Assembly (NCBI RefSeq): GCF_004522235.1
Contig: NZ_SDLT01000027.1
Coordinates: 62,001 to 126,000, forward strand
Direction of reading: 5' to 3'
Length of the DNA: 64,000 bases
From: Amycolatopsis nivea
Lineage (GTDB): Bacteria > Actinomycetota > Actinomycetes > Mycobacteriales > Pseudonocardiaceae
Part shown: piece by piece, positions 1-8,114 of the stretch
How the letters are laid out: each line of letters opens with the position of its first letter
How positions within the stretch are numbered: the stretch's first letter is position 1
Position numbers and translations under genes: made by a program
Notes under the pieces: generated by a model
Told to the model about the DNA's origin: nothing
The model's input: only the letters and a program-made list of their open reading frames with translations
The model's database searches: none

Positions 1-1
1 T

Positions 2-373
2 TCCGCGCCGCAGTCCGGCCACCGCATCGAAATCGGCGGCGACGTGACGCACAGCAACTTCATTCTCAACAGCACGGTGCGGGACATCACGACCGTGCTG
101 GCTCCGGTCGCCGGACGGGACGACCGGCTGGCCGAGGCGATCGAGGCGCTTTCGGCCGCGGTGCGCGAGGATCCGGATCTGCCGGAGGACGAGCGCGAGG
201 AACTCCTCTACCACGTCAAGGACATCGCCGAGGCGGCTGCTGAACCCGGGGAGAAGCAGAAGCGCGGCCGGGCGAAGCTGGCGTTGAGCGCGGTGGCCGA
301 GGCCGCCAAGAGCGGGGCGCAGCTCGCGCAGACCGTCACCGCCTGGCACGACGTGCTGAGCAAGATGTTCTGA
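2..373 (+). CDS. C-terminal part of an unidentified protein (5' end outside window)
   Basis: The reading frame is open back to the left edge, so the GTG at 44 is probably internal and the real start lies outside the window. The visible part begins with a beta-type stretch (HRIEIGGDVTHSNFILNST) and continues as a charged, helix-rich tail of about 100 residues ending KMF. A short GGDV-x-x-SN strand followed by helices recurs in my experience at the ends of actinobacterial multidomain proteins of uncertain role, but no enzyme motif is visible. No function is assigned. The stop is 61 bases before the next start, and no clear hairpin lies between them. Confidence 0.6.
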   Translation, partial: SAPQSGHRIEIGGDVTHSNFILNSTVRDITTVLAPVAGRDDRLAEAIEALSAAVREDPDLPEDEREELLYHVKDIAEAAAEPGEKQKRGRAKLALSAVAEAAKSGAQLAQTVTAWHDVLSKMF

Positions 374-434
374 CACCGCGGGGTATCCCGGTCAGGGGCA
401 GGCGGCGGGCTCGGCGGCGCGCCAGGATGGCCTG

Positions 435-1304
435 GTGAGCAACGGAAGCAACGAACTCGGCGGTTTCCTGCGCAGCCGTCGCGAGCGGTTGACGCCGGAG
501 GCCGCGGGCATCGCGCCGGGCGGCACGCGGCGCGCGGTTCCCGGGTTGCGCCGGGAGGAATTGGCCGAGCTGGCCGGGGTCAGCGTCAGCTACTACACGC
601 GGCTCGAGCAAGGGGCCAGCAGTAGTGCCTCGGACGCGGTGATCGACGCGCTGGCCGCGGCCTTGCGGATGAATCCGGCCGAGCACGAGCATCTGCGGGC
701 GCTCGCGGCGCCGCGGCGGGCGGTTCGGCCGCGGTCCCGACGGACGAAGCTCAGGCCCGCGGTGCGGGATTTGCTCGCGGCGATGCCCGCCATGCCGGCT
801 GTGGTGGTCGATCACCGGGCCGATGTGCTGGCGTGGAACCGGCTCGGGCACGCCCTGCTGGCCGGGCACGTCGCGTTCGACGCGCCGGACGAGCGGATCC
901 GCCCGAACATCGCGCGGATGCTGTTCCTCGACCCGCATCATCGCGCGCTGTACCGGGATTGGGCGGACAAGGCGTCGGTGACCGTCGCGGCGCTGCACCA
1001 GGCGGTCGCGCGGCATCGGGACGATCCGGTGCTGGAACAGCTGGTCGGGCGGCTGGCGGTGGAGAGCCCGGAGTTCGCGCGGATGTGGGCGAAGCGGCCG
1101 GTCCGGACCTGCTCGTACTACGTGCGCGAACTCGACCATCCAGTGGTCGGACGTCTGACGCTCGCGAACGAGACGGTCACGCTGCCGGACGACGATCAGC
1201 AGCTCGGCCTGTTCTACGCGCTGCCGGGCGCCGCGGACGCCGACGCGCTCGCGTTGCTGGCCCGCAGCTGTGCGGAACCCTTGGCGAAGGAGAAGGTGCG
1301 ATGA
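435..1304 (+). CDS. XRE-family regulator with MmyB-like ligand-binding domain
   Basis: Predicted DNA-binding regulator of 289 residues. An N-terminal Cro/C1-type helix-turn-helix occupies about residues 8-75 (GLRREELAELAGVSVSYYTRLEQG is the recognition region). The remaining roughly 200 residues match the MmyB-like ligand-binding domain, a PAS-like fold reported to bind fatty-acid-type ligands in relatives. The start is GTG at 435, with AGGA about 7 bases upstream. The stop overlaps the ATG of the next gene (ATGA), so the two are translationally coupled. MmyB-type regulators often sit beside the short-chain dehydrogenase they control, usually divergently; here the pair is co-directional. Target and ligand are unknown. 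Confidence 0.9.
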   Translation: MSNGSNELGGFLRSRRERLTPEAAGIAPGGTRRAVPGLRREELAELAGVSVSYYTRLEQGASSSASDAVIDALAAALRMNPAEHEHLRALAAPRRAVRPRSRRTKLRPAVRDLLAAMPAMPAVVVDHRADVLAWNRLGHALLAGHVAFDAPDERIRPNIARMLFLDPHHRALYRDWADKASVTVAALHQAVARHRDDPVLEQLVGRLAVESPEFARMWAKRPVRTCSYYVRELDHPVVGRLTLANETVTLPDDDQQLGLFYALPGAADADALALLARSCAEPLAKEKVR

Positions 1305-1906
1305 GAATTCTTGTGGTCGGCGGGGCCGGGACGATCGGAAAACGGCTGGTGCCGGAGCTGCGGTCGCGCGGGCACGACGTCGTGGTGGCCGGGCGGACGT
1401 CGGGCGAGGTGCGGGTCGATCTGGCCGAGCCGGAGACGATCGCGGCGATGTACCGCGAGGTCGGTGCGGTGGACGCGGTCGTGAGCATCGCCGCGCACGG
1501 CGCGTTGGACGAGTTCGCGAAGCTGACGTCGGCGGAGCTGCGCGAGAACATGCGGGCGAAGTTCTACGGGCAGGCCGAGCTGGTCCTGCAGGGGCAGCAT
1601 CGCGCGGCGGACGGCGCTTCGTTCACGCTGACGTCCGGGATTTTCGCCGATGAGGCGTGGCCGCACGTCACCGGCGGCGGGGTGATCAGCGGGGCGCTGC
1701 ACAGTTTCGTGCTGTCGGCGGCGATCGAGCTGCCGCGCGGGATGCGGGTCAACGCGGTGAGCCCGACGATGGTCGGCGATTCGGCGGACGAGTTCGGCGG
1801 GCATTTCCCGGGGATGCGCCCGGTGCCGATGGACGAACTGGTGCGGCACTACCTGGACTGCGTCGAAGGAGACCGCACGGGGACGGTCGTGCGGGCTTAC
1901 GCTTGA
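1301..1906 (+). CDS. Short-chain dehydrogenase-like Rossmann protein
   Basis: A 201-residue NAD(P)-binding Rossmann protein. The glycine motif GGAGTIG lies at about residues 7-13, and the RVNAVSPTMV segment is typical of SDR enzymes. It is shorter than classical SDRs (about 250). At the usual catalytic Tyr-x3-Lys position it reads GGVISGALHSF, so the canonical tyrosine and lysine are not evident; this is seen in a group of compact SDR-like proteins. The ATG at 1301 is chosen because it overlaps the stop of the MmyB-type regulator by 4 bases, implying coupled translation and probable regulation by that protein. The substrate is unknown. Confidence 0.85.
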   Translation: MRILVVGGAGTIGKRLVPELRSRGHDVVVAGRTSGEVRVDLAEPETIAAMYREVGAVDAVVSIAAHGALDEFAKLTSAELRENMRAKFYGQAELVLQGQHRAADGASFTLTSGIFADEAWPHVTGGGVISGALHSFVLSAAIELPRGMRVNAVSPTMVGDSADEFGGHFPGMRPVPMDELVRHYLDCVEGDRTGTVVRAYA

Positions 1907-2009
1907 CCGCCTTCGGCAGGACTCTTACCTTTGACTCACCAGACATCGGATGTACTGCGCCGCCGGCCGATGTGCCCCTTTCGTTCCTGTTCGGAAAGGA
2001 CACTCCGCG

Positions 2010-2819
2010 ATGCCGGATTCCCGTGGTTTCCCGCGCCGTGCGGCGCTGCGCACGATGGCAGGTGCGGCGCTCGCCGTCCCGGCCCTGGCTGGTCCGCTGG
2101 CCCGGTTCGCCGCTGCCGCGAGTCCGTTGTGGCATCCCGATCCGGTGAAGGACGGGCTGAAGGCGTTCGAGGGCGTCGAGGCGGATCGGGGCGGTCTGCA
2201 TCCGGACCGGAAGTACGTGGTGGTGGAGGGGAATCACTACCGGTTCACCATCTGGCGCGACGACCGGGACACCACGGGCGGCGGGGATCGGCAGCGGACC
2301 GAGACGAAGGGCATGGTGCAGAACGGTTCCGCGTTGAAGATGCGCGACGGCGAGACGTGGACGCTGTCCTACGAGATGTTCATTCCGGCGAGCCTGCACG
2401 GCACGAGCCGGTTCACGCACATCTTCCAGACCAAGACCCCGGCGACGAACGAGGGGCCGTGGGTGACGCTCGATCTGGTCCGGGACGGCGGCGTGGAGAT
2501 GATTTCCGCTCGCGCGTACGCGAATCCGGGTTCGCCGTCGATCGCGGCGGCGAAGCTGGCTCCGTTGCGGGAGAAGTGGATCACGGTCGAGTGGACGCTC
2601 ACTCCGGGCGACGCGGGGGCGGCGGCGTGCGTGATCCGCAGCGGCGCCGGTGCGGGTGCGCCGATCGCCGCGCAGGGTCGCCGGACCGGGGTGAAGCTGC
2701 CGGACCAGGGCGACTACGTGCGGCCGAAGTGGGGCATCTACCGTCCGGTCGAGAGCGATCCGGCGGACATTCTCGACACGTACCTGCTGTTCCGGAACTA
2801 CCGCGCGAATCGCGCGTAG
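2010..2819 (+). CDS. Secreted polysaccharide-lyase-like protein (Tat signal)
   Basis: Predicted exported protein of 269 residues. ATG 2010 is preferred over the upstream in-frame ATG at 1950 because GGAAAGGA lies 9 bases before it and because it places a twin-arginine signal (PRRAALRTM followed by an alanine-rich hydrophobic stretch, cleavage around residue 35) at the N-terminus. The mature part is beta-rich, with the pattern W-x-LSYEMFIP and THIFQTKTP. This resembles the jelly-roll of heparin-lyase-I/PL20-like polysaccharide lyases. Family placement is by pattern recall only. The gene is monocistronic and ends in a strong hairpin shared with the convergent mannosyltransferase gene. Confidence 0.65.
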   Translation: MPDSRGFPRRAALRTMAGAALAVPALAGPLARFAAAASPLWHPDPVKDGLKAFEGVEADRGGLHPDRKYVVVEGNHYRFTIWRDDRDTTGGGDRQRTETKGMVQNGSALKMRDGETWTLSYEMFIPASLHGTSRFTHIFQTKTPATNEGPWVTLDLVRDGGVEMISARAYANPGSPSIAAAKLAPLREKWITVEWTLTPGDAGAAACVIRSGAGAGAPIAAQGRRTGVKLPDQGDYVRPKWGIYRPVESDPADILDTYLLFRNYRANRA

Positions 2820-2830
2820 CCCTGGAGTGC

Positions 2831-2859
2831 GGTGGTCCCGGTGCGGGACCGGGACCACC
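2831..2859. terminator. Bidirectional hairpin terminator
   Basis: A perfect 12-bp stem (GGTGGTCCCGGT, 2831-2842, with its complement at 2848-2859) closes a 5-base loop. It sits between the stops of two convergent genes (2819 and 2863). There is no U-tract, as is usual in high-GC actinobacteria. Confidence 0.8.
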
Positions 2860-2862
2860 GGC

Positions 2863-4425
2863 TCAGGAGGATTTGGCGGGGGGTTCCGGGAGGAATTCCT
2901 CGTCCTTGGGCTTCTTCCGCCAGGCGGCGACGAGGCCGAGCGGGTCGGGGCGCAGTAGGGACGCGGCGGCGTAGAGGCTGACCACGACGACGATGGCGAT
3001 GAACCACCAGTCGTAGAGCGCCTGCTCGCCGGTCGGGTAGTACACGAGCGTCACGAACACCGAGATCGCCACGATCGCCGACAGGTTCCGCCGTTCCCAC
3101 GGGAACGCGGAGATCAGCACGAAGCCCCAGGTGAGGTACCAGGGCAGGGTCGGCGGCATGAGGATCGCGACGGCGAGCAGGGTGATCGCGGCGCGGTAGA
3201 CGGCTTCCTTGCCGCCGCCGCGGGCGAGCCACCACTGGCGGACGCCGAACACGACGAGGCCGACCATCGCGATGGCGCGGGCGACGGTGACGAACGGCGA
3301 GGGCTGGACGTTGGCGATGATGTGGACGAGGTTGTAGACGGCCTCGCCGATGCCGCTGGGGAAGTTCAGCCAGTTGGTGATGAGCTGCGGGGCCTTGAGG
3401 CCGGACCACCAGCCGAGGTTGAGCGAGCCGAGCGAGAGCCAGGTGCCGACGACGAACACCGGCAGGAACAGCCCGACGGACGCGGCCCCGGCCTTGAAGA
3501 AGTTCTTCGTCTTCGACGGGCCCTTCATGTCCGCGGCCCACATCCAGACCATGAACGGGAGCGCGACGGCGGCGGTCGGCTTGATCAGCATGCCGATGGT
3601 GACGAGCACGACCGCGACGACGTGCTTGCGCTCGAGCGCGGCGAGCATGCCGATGGTGAGGAAGCCGAGCATCATCAGGTCGTTGTGCGGGCCGCCGAAG
3701 AGGTGGATGACCATCATCGGGCTGGCGACCGCGACCCAGAGCGCGACCGGGAGCTTCCCGCCGAGGTGCTTGACCAGGCGGGGCAGCGCCCACAGCGTCA
3801 TGCCGAGCCCGACGAGCAGCACGACCCGGGTGAGGATGACGCCGGCGATCATGTGGTCCTGGGTGATCGCGACGATGCCCTTGGAGATCAGCAGGAACAG
3901 CGGCCCGTACGGGGCGGGCGTGGTCTGCCACAGCGGGTGCACGTTCTGCACGACGTTCGGCAGCACCGGCAGTTCGGCGGGGCCGTTGGCGTACGGGTCG
4001 AGCCCGTAGAGCAGCTGCGCTCCCTGGCCGAGGTAGGAGAAGACGTCGCGGGTGAACAGCGGCGGCGACACGATCAGCGGCGCCATCCAGCACAGCGCGG
4101 CGATCAGGATCGGCTTGCTGCCGATGCGCCCGGCGAGCGCGTAGCGGCCGAGCCGCACCCACGCCCACACGACGAGGCCGAAGCCGCTGTAGAGCAGCGC
4201 GTTGGCGAGCGCCCGGCCGTGGCCGTAGCGGACCCACGAGAGCGGGCCGTGGCCGAGGACGGGGTCGCGGATGAGGATGCCGCCTGCGCCGAGCGCGGCG
4301 AGCATGAGGAGGGCGCTTCCGACCGTGCCCATCGCGATGGTCCGGTAGGGGAAGCGCGCGGGCGTCAGGAACTGCCGGTCTAGAGTGCCGGCGTTCGGCT
4401 GCGCGTCGTCGGTAGTAGTGGCCAT
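2863..4425 (-). CDS. mptB: Alpha-(1->6)-mannopyranosyltransferase MptB family
   Basis: Polytopic membrane glycosyltransferase of 520 residues, the usual length for MptB/MptA-type GT-C enzymes. These use polyprenyl-phosphate-mannose outside the membrane to build the alpha-1,6-mannan core of lipoglycans such as lipomannan. More than ten hydrophobic segments are visible (e.g. AMGTVGSALLMLAALGAGG near residue 32). The extracytoplasmic loop after the first helices carries IRDPVLGHGPLSWVRYGHG, a region recognisable in this family. The C-terminal tail is charged and cytoplasmic. It stands alone, convergent with the lyase-like gene, and no other lipoglycan gene is nearby. Family assignment is strong; linkage specificity is inferred. 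Confidence 0.85.
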   Translation of the reverse strand: MATTTDDAQPNAGTLDRQFLTPARFPYRTIAMGTVGSALLMLAALGAGGILIRDPVLGHGPLSWVRYGHGRALANALLYSGFGLVVWAWVRLGRYALAGRIGSKPILIAALCWMAPLIVSPPLFTRDVFSYLGQGAQLLYGLDPYANGPAELPVLPNVVQNVHPLWQTTPAPYGPLFLLISKGIVAITQDHMIAGVILTRVVLLVGLGMTLWALPRLVKHLGGKLPVALWVAVASPMMVIHLFGGPHNDLMMLGFLTIGMLAALERKHVVAVVLVTIGMLIKPTAAVALPFMVWMWAADMKGPSKTKNFFKAGAASVGLFLPVFVVGTWLSLGSLNLGWWSGLKAPQLITNWLNFPSGIGEAVYNLVHIIANVQPSPFVTVARAIAMVGLVVFGVRQWWLARGGGKEAVYRAAITLLAVAILMPPTLPWYLTWGFVLISAFPWERRNLSAIVAISVFVTLVYYPTGEQALYDWWFIAIVVVVSLYAAASLLRPDPLGLVAAWRKKPKDEEFLPEPPAKSS

Positions 4426-4473
4426 TTCGATCCAGAAGATTACCGGGTGCAGTCGGCTGGGCCCGCACGGGCT

Positions 4474-4503
4474 CCGGGCGCGGCCGGTTCGGCGCGCGCC
4501 CGG
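4474..4503. terminator. Possible GC-rich terminator of the dpp-like operon
   Basis: CCGGGCGCG at 4474-4482 pairs with CGCGCCCGG at 4495-4503 around a 12-base loop. It lies just downstream of the minus-strand ATPase stop at 4517 and before the mptB start. All-GC sequence makes chance pairing more likely here. Confidence 0.4.
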
Positions 4504-4516
4504 GGCGGGGCCGCGG

Positions 4517-6169
4517 TCAGCGTTCGGCCGCGGTCCGCTGCGCGGTGCCCCCGGGGAGCGCCGCGAGCAGCGACTTCGTGTACTCGTGCCGCGGTTCGAG
4601 CAGGACTTGTTCGACGGTACCCGTCTCGACGAGTTCGCCGCGGTACATCACCGCGACCCGGTCGGCGATGTTCCAGGCCAGGCCGAGGTCGTGGGTGATG
4701 ACCAGCGCGGAGAGGCCGAGCCGGCGGCGCAGCCGGAGCAGCAGCGCGAGGATCTCGCCGCGCACGGACGCGTCGAGCGAGGCCACCGGTTCGTCGGCGA
4801 GCAGCAGGGACGGTTCGAGCGCGAGGGCCCCGGCGATGACGACGCGCTGGCGCTGGCCGCCGGACAGTTCGTGCGGGAGCCGGTCGAGGTATTTCCCCGG
4901 CGGGCGCAGTTCGGCGGATTCGAGCGCTTGGAGCACGACGTCGCGTTCGTTCGGCAGGCCGTGGATGCGGGGGCCTTCGGCGACCGCCTCGTAGACCGTG
5001 TGGGCCGGGTTCAGCGCGCTGGTCGGGTCCTGGAGCACGAGCTGGACTTCCCGCCGGTACGCGCGCAGCCCGGCCCCGGACGAGGGCACCGGCTTGCCCG
5101 CGTAGCGGACCGTGCCGGAGTCGGCTTTCTGCAGGCCGAGCAGGGTGCGGGCGAGGGTGGTCTTGCCGGAGCCGGACTGGCCGACCAGCGCGACGATCTC
5201 GTCCCGGCGGACCTCCAGGTCCACCCCGTTGACCGCGTGGATCCGCTTGCCCTTGCGGTCGCGGAACGACACGTGCAGGTTCTCGGCGGCGAGCAGCGGC
5301 GCGTCGTCGGAGCCGGCGCGTTCCTCCGGTTCCGGCGGCAGCGGGGTCGCGGTGGCCGGGGCGTAGCGCGAGACCGGGTCGCCGACCGTCGGGAATGCCG
5401 CGGCGAGCGCTTTGCTGTGGTCGTGCTGCGGCGAGGCCATCAGCTCGGCGCTGGGCCGTTCCTCGACGAGTTCGCCGTCGTACATCACCGCGATGCGTTC
5501 GCAGGTGGCGGCGAGCACGGACAGGTCGTGGCTGATCATGATCAGCCCGATTCCGCGTTCGGCGACCAGTTTCGACAGCACGGACAGCACCTGGGCCTGC
5601 ACGATGACGTCGAGCGCGGTGGTCGGCTCGTCGGCGATCACCAGCCGCGGTTCGCAGGCCAGCGCCATCGCGATCATCACGCGCTGTTTCTGGCCGCCGG
5701 ACAGTTCGTGCGGGTACGCGCCCGCCCGCGAGCGCGGCAGGTCGACCTGTCCGAGCAGTTCGGTGACGCGGGCCTGCACCTGTGCTTCGGAGGGGGTTTT
5801 GCCCTCGGGTGCGTGCAGCCGGATCGGTTCGGCGATCTGCTCGCCGACGCGGCGGACCGGGTTGAGCGCGTGCATCGCGCCCTGGAACACGACCGACGCC
5901 TCGGCCCAGCGGACCGTGCGCAGCCGTCCCCAGCGCATGTCGTTGACGTTCTCGCCGTCGAGCAGGATCTCGCCGGTGATCTTCGCGCTGCGCGGCAGGA
6001 GCCGGAGCACGCTCATCGCGACGGTGGATTTGCCGGAGCCGGACTCCCCCGCGACGCCGAGCGTGCCGCCCGCGTCGAGGGTCAGGTCGACGCCGCGGAC
6101 CGCGGGGACGTCGCCGCCGCCGGTGCGGTAGGTGACGCCGAGGTTTTTCAGTTCGAGCAGCGCGGTCAC
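4517..6169 (-). CDS. Fused dipeptide-type ABC transporter ATPase (DppD-DppF)
   Basis: A 550-residue protein with two ABC ATPase domains, equivalent to DppD and DppF in one chain. The first domain (about 1-250) has Walker A GESGSGKST, signature LSGGQ and Walker B VIADEPTTALD. The second (about 285-540) has GQSGSGKTT, LSGGQ and LLADEPVASLD. It energises import by the two permeases encoded just upstream in transcription. GTG 6169 is chosen because it gives a 4-base GTGA overlap with the permease stop and starts at the conserved LLELKNLGVTYR strand; the open frame runs further back but through the permease gene. The substrate is probably oligopeptide, judged by the adjoining peptidases. Confidence 0.92.
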   Translation of the reverse strand: MTALLELKNLGVTYRTGGGDVPAVRGVDLTLDAGGTLGVAGESGSGKSTVAMSVLRLLPRSAKITGEILLDGENVNDMRWGRLRTVRWAEASVVFQGAMHALNPVRRVGEQIAEPIRLHAPEGKTPSEAQVQARVTELLGQVDLPRSRAGAYPHELSGGQKQRVMIAMALACEPRLVIADEPTTALDVIVQAQVLSVLSKLVAERGIGLIMISHDLSVLAATCERIAVMYDGELVEERPSAELMASPQHDHSKALAAAFPTVGDPVSRYAPATATPLPPEPEERAGSDDAPLLAAENLHVSFRDRKGKRIHAVNGVDLEVRRDEIVALVGQSGSGKTTLARTLLGLQKADSGTVRYAGKPVPSSGAGLRAYRREVQLVLQDPTSALNPAHTVYEAVAEGPRIHGLPNERDVVLQALESAELRPPGKYLDRLPHELSGGQRQRVVIAGALALEPSLLLADEPVASLDASVRGEILALLLRLRRRLGLSALVITHDLGLAWNIADRVAVMYRGELVETGTVEQVLLEPRHEYTKSLLAALPGGTAQRTAAER

Positions 6170-7083
6170 GAGTGCCGTCCTTTGAGCCGCGGGTTCAGCA
6201 CGGTTTCCAGCCCGCGGCCGACGAGGGTGAACATCAGCACGACGAGCACGATCGCGATGCCCGGCGGGAGCAGGTTCCACCAGGCGCCGCGGGTGACCGC
6301 GCCGTTGTTGAGGGCGGTTTCGAGCATCGCGCCCCAGGAGATCGAGGTAGGGTCGCCGACGCCGAGGAACGAGAGGGTGGCGTCGGCGATGACCGCGTTG
6401 CCGACCACGAGGGTGGTGTTGGCGAGCACGAGCGGGGCGACGCCGGGCAGCACGTGCTTGGCGATCACGTGCAGGTGGCCGCCGCCGAGCGCGCGGGCGC
6501 GTTCGATGTAGGGGCGGCTTTCGATGGTGAGCGTCTGGGCGCGGACCAGCCGCGCGGTGCTCGGCCATGCGGTGACGCCGATGGCGAGCACGATCGTCCA
6601 GATCCCGCGCGGGAGCACGGCCGACAGCGCGATCGCCAGCACCAGCGACGGCAGCACCAGGAAGAAGTCGGTGAACCGCAGCAGGACCGCCGACACCCAG
6701 CCGCCGAAGTGCGCGGCGGTGATGCCGATCAGGGTGCCGATGAACACGCTGAGCACGGTCGCGCAGAACCCGACGAGCAGCGAGATCCTGGTGCCCCACA
6801 ACGTCATCAGCAGCACGGAGCGGCCGTCGATGTCGGTGCCGAGCCAGAATTCGCCGTCCGGCGGGCTGAGCGGTTTTCCGGTGACGCGGGTGACGTCGAG
6901 CCCGCTGGGGTCGCTGATCAGCGGCAGCGCGACGGCGAGCAGCACGGTGAGCGCGAGCAGGAAAAGCCCGGTGAGCGCGGCTTTCTGGGTGGCGAACTCG
7001 TGCCAGGTGCGGGCGATTCCGGCGCGGCGGCGGCGCCACGCGATCGCGCGGGCGCTTTCGGCGGCGGGCGAGGCGGTGGTCAT
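6166..7083 (-). CDS. Dipeptide-type ABC transporter permease (DppC-like)
   Basis: Integral membrane permease of 305 residues. The N-terminal cytoplasmic stretch is followed by a first helix (LTGLFLLALTVLLAVALPLI), a periplasmic loop with the GTDIDGRSVL motif typical of DppC/OppC, and the BPD_transp_1 core. The EAA loop (SRPYIERARALGGG...HVLPGVAPLVLAN) contacts the ATPase. It partners with the DppB-like protein encoded immediately before it; the two genes overlap by 4 bases (ATGA), and the ATPase gene overlaps the 3' end in the same way. The ATG at 7083 is the only start that respects this coupling. Confidence 0.92.
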   Translation of the reverse strand: MTTASPAAESARAIAWRRRRAGIARTWHEFATQKAALTGLFLLALTVLLAVALPLISDPSGLDVTRVTGKPLSPPDGEFWLGTDIDGRSVLLMTLWGTRISLLVGFCATVLSVFIGTLIGITAAHFGGWVSAVLLRFTDFFLVLPSLVLAIALSAVLPRGIWTIVLAIGVTAWPSTARLVRAQTLTIESRPYIERARALGGGHLHVIAKHVLPGVAPLVLANTTLVVGNAVIADATLSFLGVGDPTSISWGAMLETALNNGAVTRGAWWNLLPPGIAIVLVVLMFTLVGRGLETVLNPRLKGRHS

Positions 7084-8108
7084 GCGGCACGCACCCTCGG
7101 GTCGAGCACGCGGTAGAGCAGCTCCGCGAACAGGTTCATCAGGACGACGGCGCTGGCGAGGACGATGAAAACCCCTTGCAGCACCGGCAGGTCCGGGCCG
7201 TGCAGCGCGTCGTAGGTGAGCTGGCCGAGTCCGGGCCAGCTGAACACCGCTTCCACGGTGACCGCGCCGGCGACCACCATGCCGAACTGCATGAAGATCA
7301 GCGTCACGGTGGGCAGCAGCGCGTTCGGGACCGCGTGCCGCCGCCGGACGAGGTCGTCGCGGAGGCCTTTCGCGCGGGCGGTGGTGAGGTAGTCGGCGTT
7401 CATTTCGCCGAGCAGCGACGAGCGCATCACCAGCATGTACTGCGCGTAGAACACCGCGAGCAGCGTCAGGCACGGCAGGATCAGGTGGTGCAGCACGTCG
7501 AGGCTCTGGGCGAAGAAGCCGGGTCCGGCGTCGGGCGAATGCATGCCGCGGCTGGGGAACAGGCCGTTGGTGGCGACGAGCAGCAGCAGGCCGAGCCAGA
7601 ACTGCGGGACCGACCAGAGCGTCAGCGCGATCCCGGTCTGCGCGCGGTCGAAGAAGCTGTCGCGCTTCCACGCCGCGCGGATACCGAGCCACAGCCCGAG
7701 CGCGACGGCCAGGATCGTCGCGCTGCCGACGAGCAGCACGGTCGGCCACAGCCGTTCGCCGATCATGTCCAGCACCGGGCGGCGTTCGATGTAGGACTCG
7801 CCGAAGTCGCCCTGGAAGAGGCCGGCGAAGTAGTTCCCGAACTGCGCGAGGATCGGCTTGTCGATGCCGAGCCGTTCGCGCAGTTCGGCGATCTGGCCGG
7901 GGTCGGTGGGCCGTTCGCGGGCCATGAACGCGACCGGGTCGCCGGGCAGCAGGCGGAAGAGGAAGAACCCGAGGACGATCACCAGGAAGACGCTGGCGAC
8001 CGCCTCGGCGATCTTGGTCAGGACGAACCGGAGGGTCCCGGTCCCGCCGCGGTGCTCGTCGGGGTCGGCGAGCACCGCGGCCTGGTCGGGCGCGAGGGTT
8101 TGGCTCAC
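7080..8108 (-). CDS. Dipeptide-type ABC transporter permease (DppB-like)
   Basis: A 342-residue permease with the DppB pattern. A first helix (AVASVFLVIVLGFFLF) leads into RLLPGDPVAFM, followed by a long periplasmic region and five more helices. The EAA-type loop (YLTTARAKGLRDDLVRRRHAVPNALLP) is at about residues 245-275. About 35 extra hydrophilic residues precede helix 1, longer than most DppB proteins. The start lies 6 bases after the binding-protein stop, so it belongs to the same transcript, and its 3' end overlaps the DppC-like gene. Confidence 0.92.
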   Translation of the reverse strand: MSQTLAPDQAAVLADPDEHRGGTGTLRFVLTKIAEAVASVFLVIVLGFFLFRLLPGDPVAFMARERPTDPGQIAELRERLGIDKPILAQFGNYFAGLFQGDFGESYIERRPVLDMIGERLWPTVLLVGSATILAVALGLWLGIRAAWKRDSFFDRAQTGIALTLWSVPQFWLGLLLLVATNGLFPSRGMHSPDAGPGFFAQSLDVLHHLILPCLTLLAVFYAQYMLVMRSSLLGEMNADYLTTARAKGLRDDLVRRRHAVPNALLPTVTLIFMQFGMVVAGAVTVEAVFSWPGLGQLTYDALHGPDLPVLQGVFIVLASAVVLMNLFAELLYRVLDPRVRAA

Positions 8109-8114
8109 GGTCTG

